Shown here piece by piece: positions 1-9,746 of a stretch of DNA of 64,000 nt. The stretch comes from Aculops lycopersici (Eukaryota > Arthropoda > Arachnida > Trombidiformes > Eriophyidae). The number at the start of each line of letters is the position of its first letter. Positions within the stretch are counted from its first letter, which is position 1. Location of the stretch: positions 2,954,739 through 3,018,738 of the forward strand of contig WNKI01000001.1 of the NCBI GenBank assembly GCA_015350385.1, written 5' to 3'. The position numbers and the translations under genes are program-made. The notes beneath the pieces were generated by a model. That model was not told the origin of the DNA. It searched no databases and worked only from the letters and a program-made list of their open reading frames with translations.

Positions 1-1043
1 CTAATCTGTGTGCTTGTCACCTGCTCAACTTGATTGCTGTAGGCGTTATCGTAGTTCGCATACTGGTCATTGGCTACCTGATCAGCTTCGTTTTGGGCTA
101 CATGTTGATTTCCATTGGTTATATTGGTCGTATAAAGGCCAACATTGCTGCTTTGTGATGGACACTCTGTTGTAAGGTGAGTAGGAACATTAGAGGATGC
201 AATATCATCATAATATATGTTACACTGCTGGTTGTAACCCTGACTCGTCGGATGATCTTGACTCATCATGATTCTTTGTTGTTGTTGTTGATGCTGCTGC
301 TGCTGGTGGTGGTGGTTATGATCTTGTTCATTTGCCGTGAGGTTGCCGGCATAGTTGGCATCCGGGCCACTTATCGATTGATTATAATGTCGAAGATTCT
401 CGTCATAAATATCACTGTTCTCAGTGTTAGCAGAATAATAGTGATCATTATTCTGAGCTCCAAGTGGGTGATTATTAATCTTGACACCAGCCGCTTGCCA
501 GTAACAGGCAGTTTCCGGTTGGTGGTTGATCGCTTGTATCTGATAATTATGATGATTTTGTTGAGATTTTTGTCGCTGTAGATGCTGTTGTTGTTGGTGC
601 TGGTTGTCGCAGTCGGATTGCAACTGCTCTTGGTATTGATACCTGCCAGGATAGTAACCAGATTGGTCGCGATTATAGTTTTGTTGGTAGTGTTCATGGG
701 TGAGTCCATGACGATCTTGACCACCGGGTACCTGGTCAGCGGCGACGGCGGCCGCCGCGACGAAACTTAACGGATCGTGATAGTTCATGTCAATCATTGT
801 TTGGCCGATTTGTTGGTGGTGATGGTTATAATAATGTTGATTGATTATATTCTGATGCTCCTGCTGGTAGTGGTGATTGGTGCTATTTACAAAGGTAGAG
901 TTTAGCTGGAGGTGCGACATTTGGTGGCTCATCTTGACATCCATGTTCGAGGTAATGATTTGGTTGTCATCATCAGTCAATCTGATCATACCAACTGATG
1001 ACGACACAACAGATGATGCAACAATCCAGCTTGAACCAGACTC
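1..1043 (-). CDS. Partial gene, His/Gln/Asn/Tyr-rich C-terminal region, unidentified
   Basis: A minus-strand frame is open from 1043 to the left edge with no stop, about 347 codons, so the gene continues beyond the window. Only a low-complexity region is visible: runs of His and Gln, many Asn and Tyr, one five-Ala run, and no recognisable domain. The first in-frame ATG is at 989, but the reading may instead begin at a splice acceptor: a pyrimidine-rich stretch ending in CAG lies at about 994-1015 in minus orientation. The composition resembles the tail of the sim protein further right in this window and is typical of transcription-factor activation regions, but that is only a compositional likeness. 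Function unknown. The upstream exon was not found. Confidence 0.5.
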
Positions 1044-2116
1044 TTATAGGGTCGTCTGGTTGCGCCATATGGAACAACAAAGAGCAGTAAGCTTGGTTGA
1101 GCTTACATGAGATCAGTATGGTTACTTGGGCCTGCACAAATAGCTGGCAGATCAATGGGAGAAATCGATTTAAGATTGCGCATGCTCCAGTTACCATTGT
1201 CGTCAATTCTACACTATCGATCCAACGGTCTGTGGCGCGTGCCGCACGCGCCAATTGAACCACTCGTTGCGGTCGCTCACCATGATGAAGGCACCGTTGA
1301 GGCAGCTCGACTTGATTGTCGACAACGACAACTGGATCAACTCAACTCATCGTTGATTATTGAATAGTCACTGGCTCAATGCTTACACTCAATACATCGA
1401 CAATAAATTGCAACTCAATGCCTATATAACCAAATCAGATCAACGAACAGACCAACTACTCAATCAATTAATGCCTTGAGTTTCCTCCTAGGCAGTGGAT
1501 TGGATTGATTTAGTCAACTGGTTCGAGTGTCCATAAGAGCGGAAAACTCTCGAGCACTTCAACCCTACTTGAGTTTTGGGCTTTGAAAGACTCTAGTCCA
1601 AATCTTGAACTGATACTTGTGACGAGTAAGAACCGCGAAGCACCAGGTTGAGCTGTGAGTTTATTACGACCAAATGTAAGCTACTTTTTATGATTATGCC
1701 CGATTGAGTTTCGCTTATTTATCGCAGCATTGAATTTGAGTTGCATTTCGAGTCGCAGCATTTATTCAACTGAAAGAAAACTCAATTACGCCCACTTTTC
1801 GGTTCATTGATCTCAGGTGAAATGAGCTCCAAGTTGGAGTAAAAAAATCGATTGATACGAACTCCATATGAAACAGTTACACTTGAGGGGCTTAATCTGA
1901 TTAGAATGATATAAAACCAAGCCAAGAGTGATCCGTAAGCCGAACAAACGGTCAGTGGTGTCCACTTTGCGCTACAAAACAAACCCAAACTATGTCACTA
2001 AAAATAACTTCTCTAGTATAATTACAAGTACGTAGAAATCTAACTCAATGAAGTTCAAATATCAAATCATTTTGTTGGGTTGGTAAATGCACCGGTACTA
2101 TTTGCTACCTGACGGA
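1044..2116. other. Intergenic, about 1.1 kb
   Basis: No convincing coding frame. It presumably holds upstream exon or promoter sequence of the left-edge gene and the 3' UTR of ALG11. GTAAGC-type donor candidates exist on the minus strand near 1100 and 1382 but cannot be tied to a coding exon. A minus-strand AATAAA (TTTATT on the plus strand) lies near 1760. Confidence 0.5.
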
Positions 2117-3508
2117 TCAGAGGAACCGTGAGATTAGTTTTATGAAGTTATCCTTGAACACTTGATCACTGAATTGGTCGGCCTTGTTTGTCGCGTTTCT
2201 TCTGATAACTTGTCTTTGGTCGAAGCTCATGTTGCTTACTTGCAATAACGTTTCAGCGAAATCTTCCACACTATCGGCCAAGAATCCATTAATGCCGTGA
2301 TCAATGATATCCTCTTTTGGTCCACCAGATTTGTGAGCTATGGTTATCAGGCCAGCCGCCATACATTCCAACAATACAATACCGAAGTGTTCGTTTTTCA
2401 TCGTGTGTATAGCAACATTTGCCTTACTCATACCTGCAAGTAGCCGGTCGAATGATGCACCAACTACAATTTCAACGTTGGATTCAAGTTCGAACATGGA
2501 TATTGTGTGATGCAATTCCTCAACCCTCTTCTTGTCGCCGGAGTCTCGACAACCTCCAAATAAAGTTAGTGTAGATTCATAATTCTTAGACTTTCTCAAG
2601 AATGTATCGAAGGCCTCAATCTGTTGCAGGTGGTTCTTCTCTGGCCTAAACTGAGCGATTGAAATTATGTTCAGATTTTTAGATCGATTCTCATACTGAC
2701 CCAAGGGGCTATTTGGGTCTTGTAACTCTTTGAAACTGTCTACATCACATGGTGGGTAGACAACATGAGATTTAATCCTCCATAGTGAATCGATATGTTT
2801 CCTAGTCCATGATGAATTGACCATGACGAGGTCAGCGCAGCGGCCTGCATAGCCATAGGTGGAAGCGAGTATTCTGTAATAAATCAACTTGATATGTCGC
2901 AATACTGGAATTCTAACAAATATCTCTCGATTGTTGAACGATGCATGAGAGCTGGTTTTAACGTTATGTATCATGTCATTGCTGATGGTTGGATAATGCA
3001 CATAGGTGATCACAGAGCATCTTAATAACTTGAATATGGGCAGTGTAAAAGTGAACCCTATTGTTTCCATATAAATATCAGGTACAACATGATAAGCAGC
3101 TTGGATGGCAACTATGATGGATGCAACGTTTTGAAATAATAAGGTTAAGAATGGATATTTTGCCTCAACTAAAGGAGATAAACTAAGAGGAACGAACTCT
3201 AGTTTCTCAATGATGCTTCTATCTGATAGCAAGTCTATTCTGAATAATTCCCTCACTTTGACTAGAATCTCCAGAGTGTTGTTTCCAATGTTTCGCTGTG
3301 AGTATATGTATATAGTATACTTTGGATACTTGTGGACAAGGGCCTCAATTGCATGCCATAGTACCCTTTCGCCACCACCACCTGATGAGCAGTACAGGTG
3401 AAATATTGCTATGGAGTTTTTTCTTCTGACACTCTTGAGTTTTCGATAAAATAACAATGCAAGTAAGAGGAGGCACAAGATTGTGAATATACAAAGAGCT
3501 GGTGGCAT
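2117..3508 (-). CDS. ALG11: ALG11, GDP-Man:Man3GlcNAc2-PP-dolichol alpha-1,2-mannosyltransferase
   Basis: A 463-aa single-exon GT4-family glycosyltransferase. ALG11 adds the fourth and fifth mannoses to the dolichol-linked oligosaccharide on the cytosolic face of the ER, early in N-glycan assembly. Residues 5-21 form one hydrophobic membrane anchor. The ALG11 N-terminal signature GGGGERVLW is at 43-51. The C-terminal GT-B half starts near 290 and carries the EX7E motif with glutamates 373 and 381 (EHFGIVLLE), followed by GGPKEDII and HGINGFL. Length is close to that of other animal ALG11 proteins, and the ATG at 3508 precedes the anchor directly, so the start is well placed. It is divergent from RpS2 across a 430-bp gap. 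Nothing appears broken. Confidence 0.95.
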   Translation of the reverse strand: MPPALCIFTILCLLLLALLFYRKLKSVRRKNSIAIFHLYCSSGGGGERVLWHAIEALVHKYPKYTIYIYSQRNIGNNTLEILVKVRELFRIDLLSDRSIIEKLEFVPLSLSPLVEAKYPFLTLLFQNVASIIVAIQAAYHVVPDIYMETIGFTFTLPIFKLLRCSVITYVHYPTISNDMIHNVKTSSHASFNNREIFVRIPVLRHIKLIYYRILASTYGYAGRCADLVMVNSSWTRKHIDSLWRIKSHVVYPPCDVDSFKELQDPNSPLGQYENRSKNLNIISIAQFRPEKNHLQQIEAFDTFLRKSKNYESTLTLFGGCRDSGDKKRVEELHHTISMFELESNVEIVVGASFDRLLAGMSKANVAIHTMKNEHFGIVLLECMAAGLITIAHKSGGPKEDIIDHGINGFLADSVEDFAETLLQVSNMSFDQRQVIRRNATNKADQFSDQVFKDNFIKLISRFL

Positions 3509-3938
3509 CTTGAATCAAATTGATAGAAATGGTTACGATTTGAATATAAATCTTGAAAGTACTTCAGAGTTCTCCCGTGATGACGCGTATGGATTATCCA
3601 ACTTTCAATTTTCAAGTCAAAACAAATATTTGAATCTCCCTCCACACAAACTGAGGCTGCGCAAGGCTCAAATCTGCCGCATAGACTGGCATTCTTTCCG
3701 GGGCCAATAGCAAGAAATGCCATAGGACTGTGTGTTACAAGCGCGACTCACGTTTTTACTCCAGCGCCCAAGTTTCGCATGTGGTTTAGCATCTGAAAAA
3801 CCACACAAGCATGTTGAATGCAAAGTAAAGTTTTCCATCCAGAGCTGCTCTAGGTTTCGACTTATCATTTTGGTATATATTAACTTGATTATCTCAAATC
3901 AATTCATATTCACTTTAAATATTAGCTGACAAACAAGG
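3509..3938. promoter_or_regulatory. Shared divergent promoter region ALG11 / RpS2
   Basis: A 430-bp gap between two divergently transcribed start codons, so both promoters must lie here unless 5' UTR introns exist. AT-rich sequence (3850-3930) precedes the RpS2 ATG. I see no clear TATA box with an initiator at the right spacing. Confidence 0.5.
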
Positions 3939-5101
3939 ATGGCAGACGCAGCTGGACCAGGAGCCGGAGCCCCAAGGGGTAGAGGCGGTGGACGCGGCGA
4001 GTTCGGTGGTCGAGGACGTGGCCGCGGCCGTGGTGGTGGCCGAGGTGGCGGACCAGGTGGCCGTGGCGGTCGTGGTGGAAAGGACGGCAAGGACGGAAAG
4101 GATTGGGTTCCAGTCACAAGACTAGGTCGTCTCGTCAAGGAGGGAAAAATCAAGTCTCTTGAAGATATTTACAAGATGTCATTGCCAATTAAGGAGGCTG
4201 AAATCATTGACCATTTCATCGGCCCAAACCTAAAGGATGAGGTTCTCAAGATTATGCCAGTTCAGAAGCAAACTAGAGCCGGTCAGCGAACCAGATTCAA
4301 GGCCTTTGTTGCCGTCGGCGACAACGACGGGCACGTTGGCTTTGGAGTCAAGTGTAGTAAGGAAGTAGCAACAGCCATCAGAGGCGCAATCACCTTAGCC
4401 AAGCTATCAGTTATTCCAGTCCGAAGAGGATACTGGGGTAACAAGATTGGTAAACCACACACTGTACCTTGCAAGGTGAGTTTCGGAACTAGCAAAATAA
4501 GAGCAAGCATCAAGCTCATGCTCGTATCTCAATATAATGACAATATTTGACGGAATAGTTAGACTACTATCGGTCCTCGAGATCTTGATGGTTACTAGCT
4601 TTGAGTACAATACATAGGTGACAGCGTCGATCACACTGCGCTAAACTTTACTCTTCCGTCGCAAAACAACAATTGCTCCTCTTCGGGGTTGAGCAGCTGA
4701 TAGGGCATATTCCATAGCCATCCGGTAATGTGGTTTTTACCATGATGACCGTATGACAGACCATGCTCGATACATTTCCTCCAATTTATATAACTATCTA
4801 TAACTATATTACACTCCAACATTACATCATGAGCCCACTCTAACCTATCCTATCTTTAATCCCATCGTCATAACTGCAGCTCAATGGTAAGTGTGGATCT
4901 GTCCGCGTCAGATTAATCCCAGCCCCACGCGGTACCGGAATTGTGTCGGCACCTGTACCTAAAAAGCTTCTCACCATGGCAGGTGTGGAGGATTGTTACA
5001 CCCAAGCCACAGGTTCAACAGCAACCCTAGGTAACTTTGCCCAAGCAACTTACTTGGCAATCCAAAAGACCTACTCATACTTGACACCCGACTTATGGTG
5101 A
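3939..5101 (+). CDS. RpS2: 40S ribosomal protein S2 (uS5), two exons
   Basis: Exons 3939-4475 (179 codons) and 4880-5101 (73 codons plus stop), joined in phase 0 for 252 aa. The protein begins with an Arg/Gly-rich tail (about residues 8-47), followed by the S5 dsRNA-binding domain and the S5 C-terminal domain, with the conserved run from VSAPVPKKLL to SYLTPDLW. The donor is AAG|GTGAGT at 4475/4476 and the acceptor CTGCAG ends at 4879. The splice gives ...VPCK-LNGKCGSV..., where most animals have Val or Thr-type residues after the Lys. uS5 sits at the mRNA entry tunnel of the small subunit and helps decoding fidelity. The protein ends at LW, without the short acidic/basic tail seen in vertebrates. 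Confidence 0.97.
4476..4879 (+). other. RpS2 intron (404 bp)
   Basis: GT...AG intron, much longer than the other coding introns here except sim intron 1. Introns of ribosomal protein genes often host snoRNAs. A C-box-like ATGATGA occurs near 4740 but no CTGA D box follows it, so no snoRNA is called. Confidence 0.85.
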
Positions 5102-5113
5102 TCATTCATTCTA

Positions 5114-5119
5114 AATAAA
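5114..5119 (+). terminator. Poly(A) signal AATAAA of RpS2
   Basis: Canonical AATAAA 12 bases after the RpS2 stop codon, giving a very short 3' UTR. Confidence 0.75.
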
Positions 5120-5309
5120 AGAGAGATAAGTTATAAGTAAATTTAGCGTCTCAAGTTCTTTCAACACGGTATAATTTGTTGCCCCCCTTGGATATAACCT
5201 CGGAGGGTTAGAATTGTTTTTTTAATTTATAATCTAAGGTTTGCATCGAAGAGTTCCATTGTAGATACAGAGCTCCGGGGTTCGATAGCTAGTAACGTTT
5301 GTTAATAAT

Positions 5310-5636
5310 CTAAGCTGTCGACTCCTTGAGGTAAGCAATCAAGTCAGCTCTGTCTTGTGGCTTCTTGAGACCGGCGAAGATCATCTTAGTTCCGGGGATG
5401 TACTTCTTGGGATTCTCCAAGTATTCGAACAAAGTGTCCTCGCCCCATACAATTCCCTTGTCGATATTTGCCTTGGTGTAGTCGAAGCCCTCAGCTTGGC
5501 CAGTCTTACGACCAAATAGACCGTGCAAGTTGGGTCCCTGCTTGTGTCCACCGCCCTTGTTGACGACGTGACATTGGGAGCACGATCTTACAAAGATCTT
5601 CTTTCCCTTCTCGACATTTCCAGCTGGAACTCCCAT
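5310..5636 (-). CDS. Cyt-c: Cytochrome c
   Basis: A 108-aa mitochondrial cytochrome c, the mobile electron carrier between complexes III and IV and a trigger of apoptosome assembly in many animals. The haem-attachment motif is CSQCH at 19-23 (most animals have CAQCH). The axial methionine is Met85 in PGTKMIFAG, and the conserved GPNLHGLFGRKTGQ lies at 34-47. Length and N-terminus match animal cytochromes c, and the ATG at 5636 is the expected start. Single exon. A minus-strand ATTAAA (5221-5226) could serve as poly(A) signal. It converges with RpS2, with 208 bp between stops. Confidence 0.97.
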   Translation of the reverse strand: MGVPAGNVEKGKKIFVRSCSQCHVVNKGGGHKQGPNLHGLFGRKTGQAEGFDYTKANIDKGIVWGEDTLFEYLENPKKYIPGTKMIFAGLKKPQDRADLIAYLKESTA

Positions 5637-5994
5637 TTCGTTTATGTGTATCTATTAGTGGATATACCTAATAAAAGATTCTGAATAACAGAGTTTACTT
5701 GAGGTTAATTTAATAGATAGTTTTGAGTTATAAGTGAACGATAAAGTTGGTGGTCTTGATTGAGTTTTATTCGAATCGTCGAGTGAAATGAGTCACCTCT
5801 CACACGTTGACCTTGTAGTGTAGACACAATTGCAAACTGACTAACTTTTGTGTTCCTCGCCGTTTTGCGCCTATGCGTCTAATGCAGTGCAAAAGCGAGC
5901 TGTGTTGAGCGAGTGAGCTGCGGAGCTGAAAAACGTTTTTCCCCCCTTTTTTCCTTTTTCACGGAATGCACGCAATGAGCACACTGCACTACTT
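5637..5994. other. Intergenic: cytochrome c promoter and 3' UTR of the next gene
   Basis: 358 bp. It must contain the cytochrome c promoter and the 3' UTR of the upstream minus-strand gene. A minus-strand AATAAA (plus TTTATT near 5766) would end the upstream transcript inside the cytochrome c promoter. C/T homopolymer runs lie near 5940-5957. No coding frame. Confidence 0.5.
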
Positions 5995-6402
5995 CTACTT
6001 CTTAGACATCAGATGATTATAGCGACTTATGAGATCCATGCAACCATCTAGCCGGATGGAGGTGACAAGATTATACTGTTCTCGTTTTAGTTCCAATTTC
6101 GACCTCGAAGCTTCCAGTTTTTTTGTTTTAACACTTTGCTCCTCAGTGAGACTTAAATATTCCTTCATTCCCTCCAACTTTTCATTTATAGCCTCTTCTA
6201 GACTCTCACAAGTGTGAGCCTGGCAACTATGCTTCGCTTGGGTGTAGAATTCCTCGAAAGCAAGTCCCATCAGGAGATCGAATACCCGCTGGACCTTGCG
6301 GACATTCTTGAAAATAATTGCCTCATCTGTTCCGGGTGGTAGGTTTTGCTTGAGCCAGGTAACTAGATCCCTAATCACGGGATCCGTTTGTTGTGATTCC
6401 AT
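5995..6402 (-). CDS. Small coiled-coil protein, 135 aa, unidentified
   Basis: A complete 135-aa frame with ATG at 6402. The first half is helical and mixed (residues 8-57). Residues 66-120 are rich in Glu, Lys and Leu with heptad-like spacing and look like a coiled coil. No signal peptide, membrane segment or catalytic motif. The segment KLELKREQYNLV recalls the C-terminal coiled coil of the THO-complex subunit THOC7, but the rest does not align by eye, so no name is given. It sits head to tail upstream of cytochrome c. Conservation in relatives would be needed to establish it as a gene, although a heptad-patterned frame of this length is unlikely to be accidental. Confidence 0.6.
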   Translation of the reverse strand: MESQQTDPVIRDLVTWLKQNLPPGTDEAIIFKNVRKVQRVFDLLMGLAFEEFYTQAKHSCQAHTCESLEEAINEKLEGMKEYLSLTEEQSVKTKKLEASRSKLELKREQYNLVTSIRLDGCMDLISRYNHLMSKK

Positions 6403-6429
6403 TGACTTACTCTCAGTTTGATAGAAAGC

Positions 6430-6459
6430 GAGAGAGAAAGAGAGAGAGAGAGAGAGAGT
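6430..6459. repeat. (GA)n microsatellite
   Basis: About 30 bases of nearly pure GA just upstream of the coiled-coil gene start. GA tracts are binding sites for GAGA-factor-type proteins in arthropods; that role here is inference. Confidence 0.85.
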
Positions 6460-6760
6460 GGCCGGCCAACAAATTTGTTGGTGTTATTGTTGCTGCTGCT
6501 ATTGATGTTCTGGTTCTAGTGAGTGTTGTTTTTGCTATTACTACTACTACTACTACCACTACAACTACTGCTGTCACTATTATTATTATACAATTATAAA
6601 TTTTATAATTGATATTTTTCTCGTGATTCGGGTAGCCGGCAACCGCCGCCACATCTGCCCCCTCAGCCGCTTTTTAGTTCCAAATATGCCGTTAGGGGCG
6701 CTCAAAGCGAGAATGGCGATCTTTTCTTGCACGGTTTTGCTGCGTTGTTGCAGATGCCGT

Positions 6761-6795
6761 CGCTGTTGTTGCTGCTGCTGCTGCTGCCGCCGCCG
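6761..6795. repeat. TGC/CCG triplet repeat
   Basis: Interrupted TGT/TGC/CCG triplets in non-coding DNA between two divergent genes. Confidence 0.75.
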
Positions 6796-7480
6796 AACCA
6801 CCACAACACAACAGGCAGCCAGATAACACTAGCGCTTCTGTAAAGCCAATTCGAGACGCCCGCTCCTCGATGCAAGTCGCAACGCTCGCTCGCTCGCAGG
6901 CAGCGACACACAGGCACCACTGGACGCGGCCGCGCGGCAGCCGGGCCATGGCACATCGCCGCGCATTAATTCACGCAATCGGACAGGAATCTACAGGTGT
7001 GGACACTTGCGTGTTGCGGGTCAAGGCGGAGCCAGCTAGAAGATTGCACAAATTACTGCGCCTTTGTTCTCACCACCACCGTGCGAGTATTAGCATCCCT
7101 CGACTAGGTGGCTGTTTAGAAGCGAAAAAGTTTCTCTAGAATTCTCATGCTTCATTCCAGGAGAATGATGATATTTATTGAGACTCAAGATTTCTTCTCT
7201 CGTTTTGATTGCATTAGATAACTGAAATTCATGACATATAACCGGAAACAATTTATTTACTTAATTTCCGTCCCTAATGTCGCCTACTCCCCAAAGTGTC
7301 CCAAAATTGCTTCCAACATCTACAACCGACAAGTCTAGCAAACATTCGCGTTCGCATACATACAAAAGGCAGCATACACACTTATTACTGCCACTAGCAG
7401 CATTCTAACCACTAGTTGTGGCCCAACAACCACTAGTAGCTGCACACTAGCACTACACCACCGAACGAAACACACCAATC

Positions 7481-7500
7481 AAGCAAGCAAGCAAGCAAGC
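7481..7500. repeat. (AAGC)5 tetranucleotide repeat
   Basis: Five perfect copies of AAGC upstream of the zinc-finger gene, probably in its 5' UTR or promoter. Confidence 0.85.
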
Positions 7501-7833
7501 AGGCACTCAGAACAAGCAACAAGAGAGCCATAGACAAGGCATATACTCGCTCTGGCGCTACGCATAGTAGTTGCAAAGTTCGCATCATCATCACAACTTA
7601 TTATTATTACCACTACTTTTATATTATATTAATATCACATATATACAAACACATATTATAACAATCATAATATATTCAACCACCTAATTCCAATATTATA
7701 TATCAATCAATTGACCAAATCATATTAGCATATCATAATAACAATTGATACCAACAACAACAAGTGGAAGGGAGCACAAGAATAAGCCACCAAAAAACAA
7801 CAACAAGGAAGCATATAAGTATAAGCTATAAGT

Positions 7834-9585
7834 ATGAGGTTCAAGAAGAGGCCAGTCAAGTCGAGTCGCTCGCTGACTTTCGTCATCGATGGCCAGACTT
7901 CATTTGGCGACAGGAACGAATCTACAGGCAACTCCAGCACCGGCGGCACCAATAACCAAAAAGCCCAACCAATTGTACCTTCTTCTAATTCCACTATGAA
8001 CACCACCTTAGAGCATAATAACAGTAGTAGTAGTAGCATTCACATGAGCGATGTAATGAGATTAGCTTTTTTAGAAAACAATGACATATCCATGGAGGAT
8101 TACGCAAACATGGATTTCAATTCAATGTCTACGCAGTTATTGCAACGAAACATTCAACAACGATTCAAATCATCATCCAAGCATCAATATGTTCAAAACT
8201 TTTGTCAAGATCAAGAGGATCAAGAGCAGGAGCTAGATCAAGATCACCATCAGTTTGAACAGATGGATGAACCTGAGCCAGAGCAGCTAACATTACCACC
8301 ACCACAACCAAAACAAAGATCACAACCCAAATCGCAGCAAAGACCACAACCAAAACAACAACATTCACAGGAACAACACTTTAAGCAACAGCAACAATTC
8401 AAGAAACAACAATACGAGCAACAACAACAACATCGATCGCAACACCAGCAGCCTCGCCAATCGCAACAGCAGCAACGCCAGCAACAGCGCCAGCAATTAC
8501 TTCGGCAACAACAACTTGAGTTCGAGAGACAGCAACTTGAATATCAACAGTTGCAACTCGATCTGAAACGACAGCAGCTAGAGTACCAGCAACTGCAACA
8601 ACAGCAGCAGCAACAACAACAAGAACCTGATGATACTGATGAAACTTATGATGACATTCAACCTTTCATGGCTTCGAATCAAATGGAAGCTGAAGGGGAA
8701 GAGCCTGAGGTAGAAGAGGAGGAAATTGAAGAGGAAGAAGAGGAGGAGCTAGATAGACGAATTTTTGCAACAGCAGCCTCAACTCCGGCTTCCGCTTCTA
8801 AGGGCGCTTCTGGTAGTAGTTCTAACCGTAAAAGTACAGGTGGCTTCATTTGCGAGGAAGCCGGATGTGGCAAATCATTCCCATCTCTAAGAAAACTCAG
8901 ACACCACAAAGTTGTCCATTCGGACGAATTTCCATTTGTATGCGAATTTCCAGGTTGTGACAAGAAATTCAAGAGAAAGTTTGGCATTGATCTACACTCA
9001 ACAACACACTTTGACTTAGATCCTGGGATGTATAACAAGACTTCTAACAATAGCAGCTTATCCTTATTTGGCCGTAGGATGCAATACAGCATGTGTAAGC
9101 CTTGTGGCCAAAAATTTAGGACCGTCCATGACTATCAATACCATATGCTTAAGCACGGAAAGGAGCCATTCAAGTGCCCTGTTAAGGGATGTGGCCAAAC
9201 TTTTGGAATTTGGAAAAGTTTTCAGAAGCACAGGGCGTCGCATTATTTTAATTACTATTGCAAGATGGACCCAAGTTGCGATCATCATACCTCAAATTTA
9301 CAATTGCTTAAATTGCACATATATTGCTGTCACTTCTGCCGCAAGTTACCCTTGGATGGAAACACGATGACGACTAATCGGTCGTCATATGAAGCACGTG
9401 AGGAGGAATCTCCACAGCATGAGGAATCTCCTGAGCCCGATTTGTCTCCAAAACGCGAGCCATCACCGCCACCTGTTGTTGTAACAACTCCACGACGAGA
9501 CGCCAGGCTCCGTAAGAACCCGCCCAGATCTAGCACCTTGACTAATCAAGATTTCCAAAGTATAAACTTAAGAAAGCATGCGTAA
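7834..9585 (+). CDS. PolyQ C2H2 zinc-finger protein, 583 aa
   Basis: A single-exon nuclear-type protein, not matched to a named family. The N-terminus (1-30) is basic and conserved-looking, starting MRFKKRPVKSSRS. Residues about 160-263 are Gln-rich, mostly CAA and CAG mixed, and 285-306 form an acidic Glu run. Four C2H2 fingers follow: C340/C345/H358/H362, C370/C375/H388/H392, C421/C424/H437/H441 and C448/C453/H466/H470; three have the CX4C spacing of TFIIIA-type fingers. A fifth, degenerate finger lies near 476-502. Linkers do not match the TGEKP consensus. The C-terminus has repeated E-S-P and P-R motifs. A DNA- or RNA-binding regulator is likely from the fingers; targets are unknown. Confidence 0.88.
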   Translation: MRFKKRPVKSSRSLTFVIDGQTSFGDRNESTGNSSTGGTNNQKAQPIVPSSNSTMNTTLEHNNSSSSSIHMSDVMRLAFLENNDISMEDYANMDFNSMSTQLLQRNIQQRFKSSSKHQYVQNFCQDQEDQEQELDQDHHQFEQMDEPEPEQLTLPPPQPKQRSQPKSQQRPQPKQQHSQEQHFKQQQQFKKQQYEQQQQHRSQHQQPRQSQQQQRQQQRQQLLRQQQLEFERQQLEYQQLQLDLKRQQLEYQQLQQQQQQQQQEPDDTDETYDDIQPFMASNQMEAEGEEPEVEEEEIEEEEEEELDRRIFATAASTPASASKGASGSSSNRKSTGGFICEEAGCGKSFPSLRKLRHHKVVHSDEFPFVCEFPGCDKKFKRKFGIDLHSTTHFDLDPGMYNKTSNNSSLSLFGRRMQYSMCKPCGQKFRTVHDYQYHMLKHGKEPFKCPVKGCGQTFGIWKSFQKHRASHYFNYYCKMDPSCDHHTSNLQLLKLHIYCCHFCRKLPLDGNTMTTNRSSYEAREEESPQHEESPEPDLSPKREPSPPPVVVTTPRRDARLRKNPPRSSTLTNQDFQSINLRKHA

Positions 9586-9698
9586 TAATATAAATACCAA
9601 TCAATCAATCAAACAAACAATCATCAGAAAACGAATTGAAATGTCATTCAATCTCCTTAACGACAAGACTGAATAACATACTTAGGATATAGAAATTG

Positions 9699-9704
9699 TT
9701 TATT
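9699..9704 (-). terminator. Poly(A) signal (AATAAA, minus strand) of UFC1
   Basis: TTTATT on the plus strand, 43 bases beyond the UFC1 stop codon in its direction of transcription. Confidence 0.6.
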
Positions 9705-9746
9705 TCTGCACCAACTCTTGTACTTAGATTAGTGTGAGCCACACGT

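Larger units (their letters stand above)
6403..7833. promoter_or_regulatory. Divergent 5' region with microsatellites (1.4 kb)
   Basis: Separates the start codons of the coiled-coil gene (-) and the zinc-finger gene (+). It is rich in simple repeats: (GA)n near 6430-6459, ACT/ATT triplets at 6538-6590, TGC/CCG triplets at 6761-6795 and (AAGC)5 at 7481-7500. Four CACTAG words lie within 7392-7450. Short frames covering the triplet repeats have no protein-like features. It probably holds promoter and 5' UTR. Confidence 0.5.

Noticed and set aside
4476..4879. snoRNA in the RpS2 intron
   Set aside because: A C-box-like ATGATGA is present near 4740 but there is no D box (CTGA) downstream in the intron, and no paired H/ACA hairpins could be seen.
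6692..6956. Frames over the TGC/CCG repeat
   Set aside because: Their length is explained by triplet repeats, which lack stops in several frames at once.
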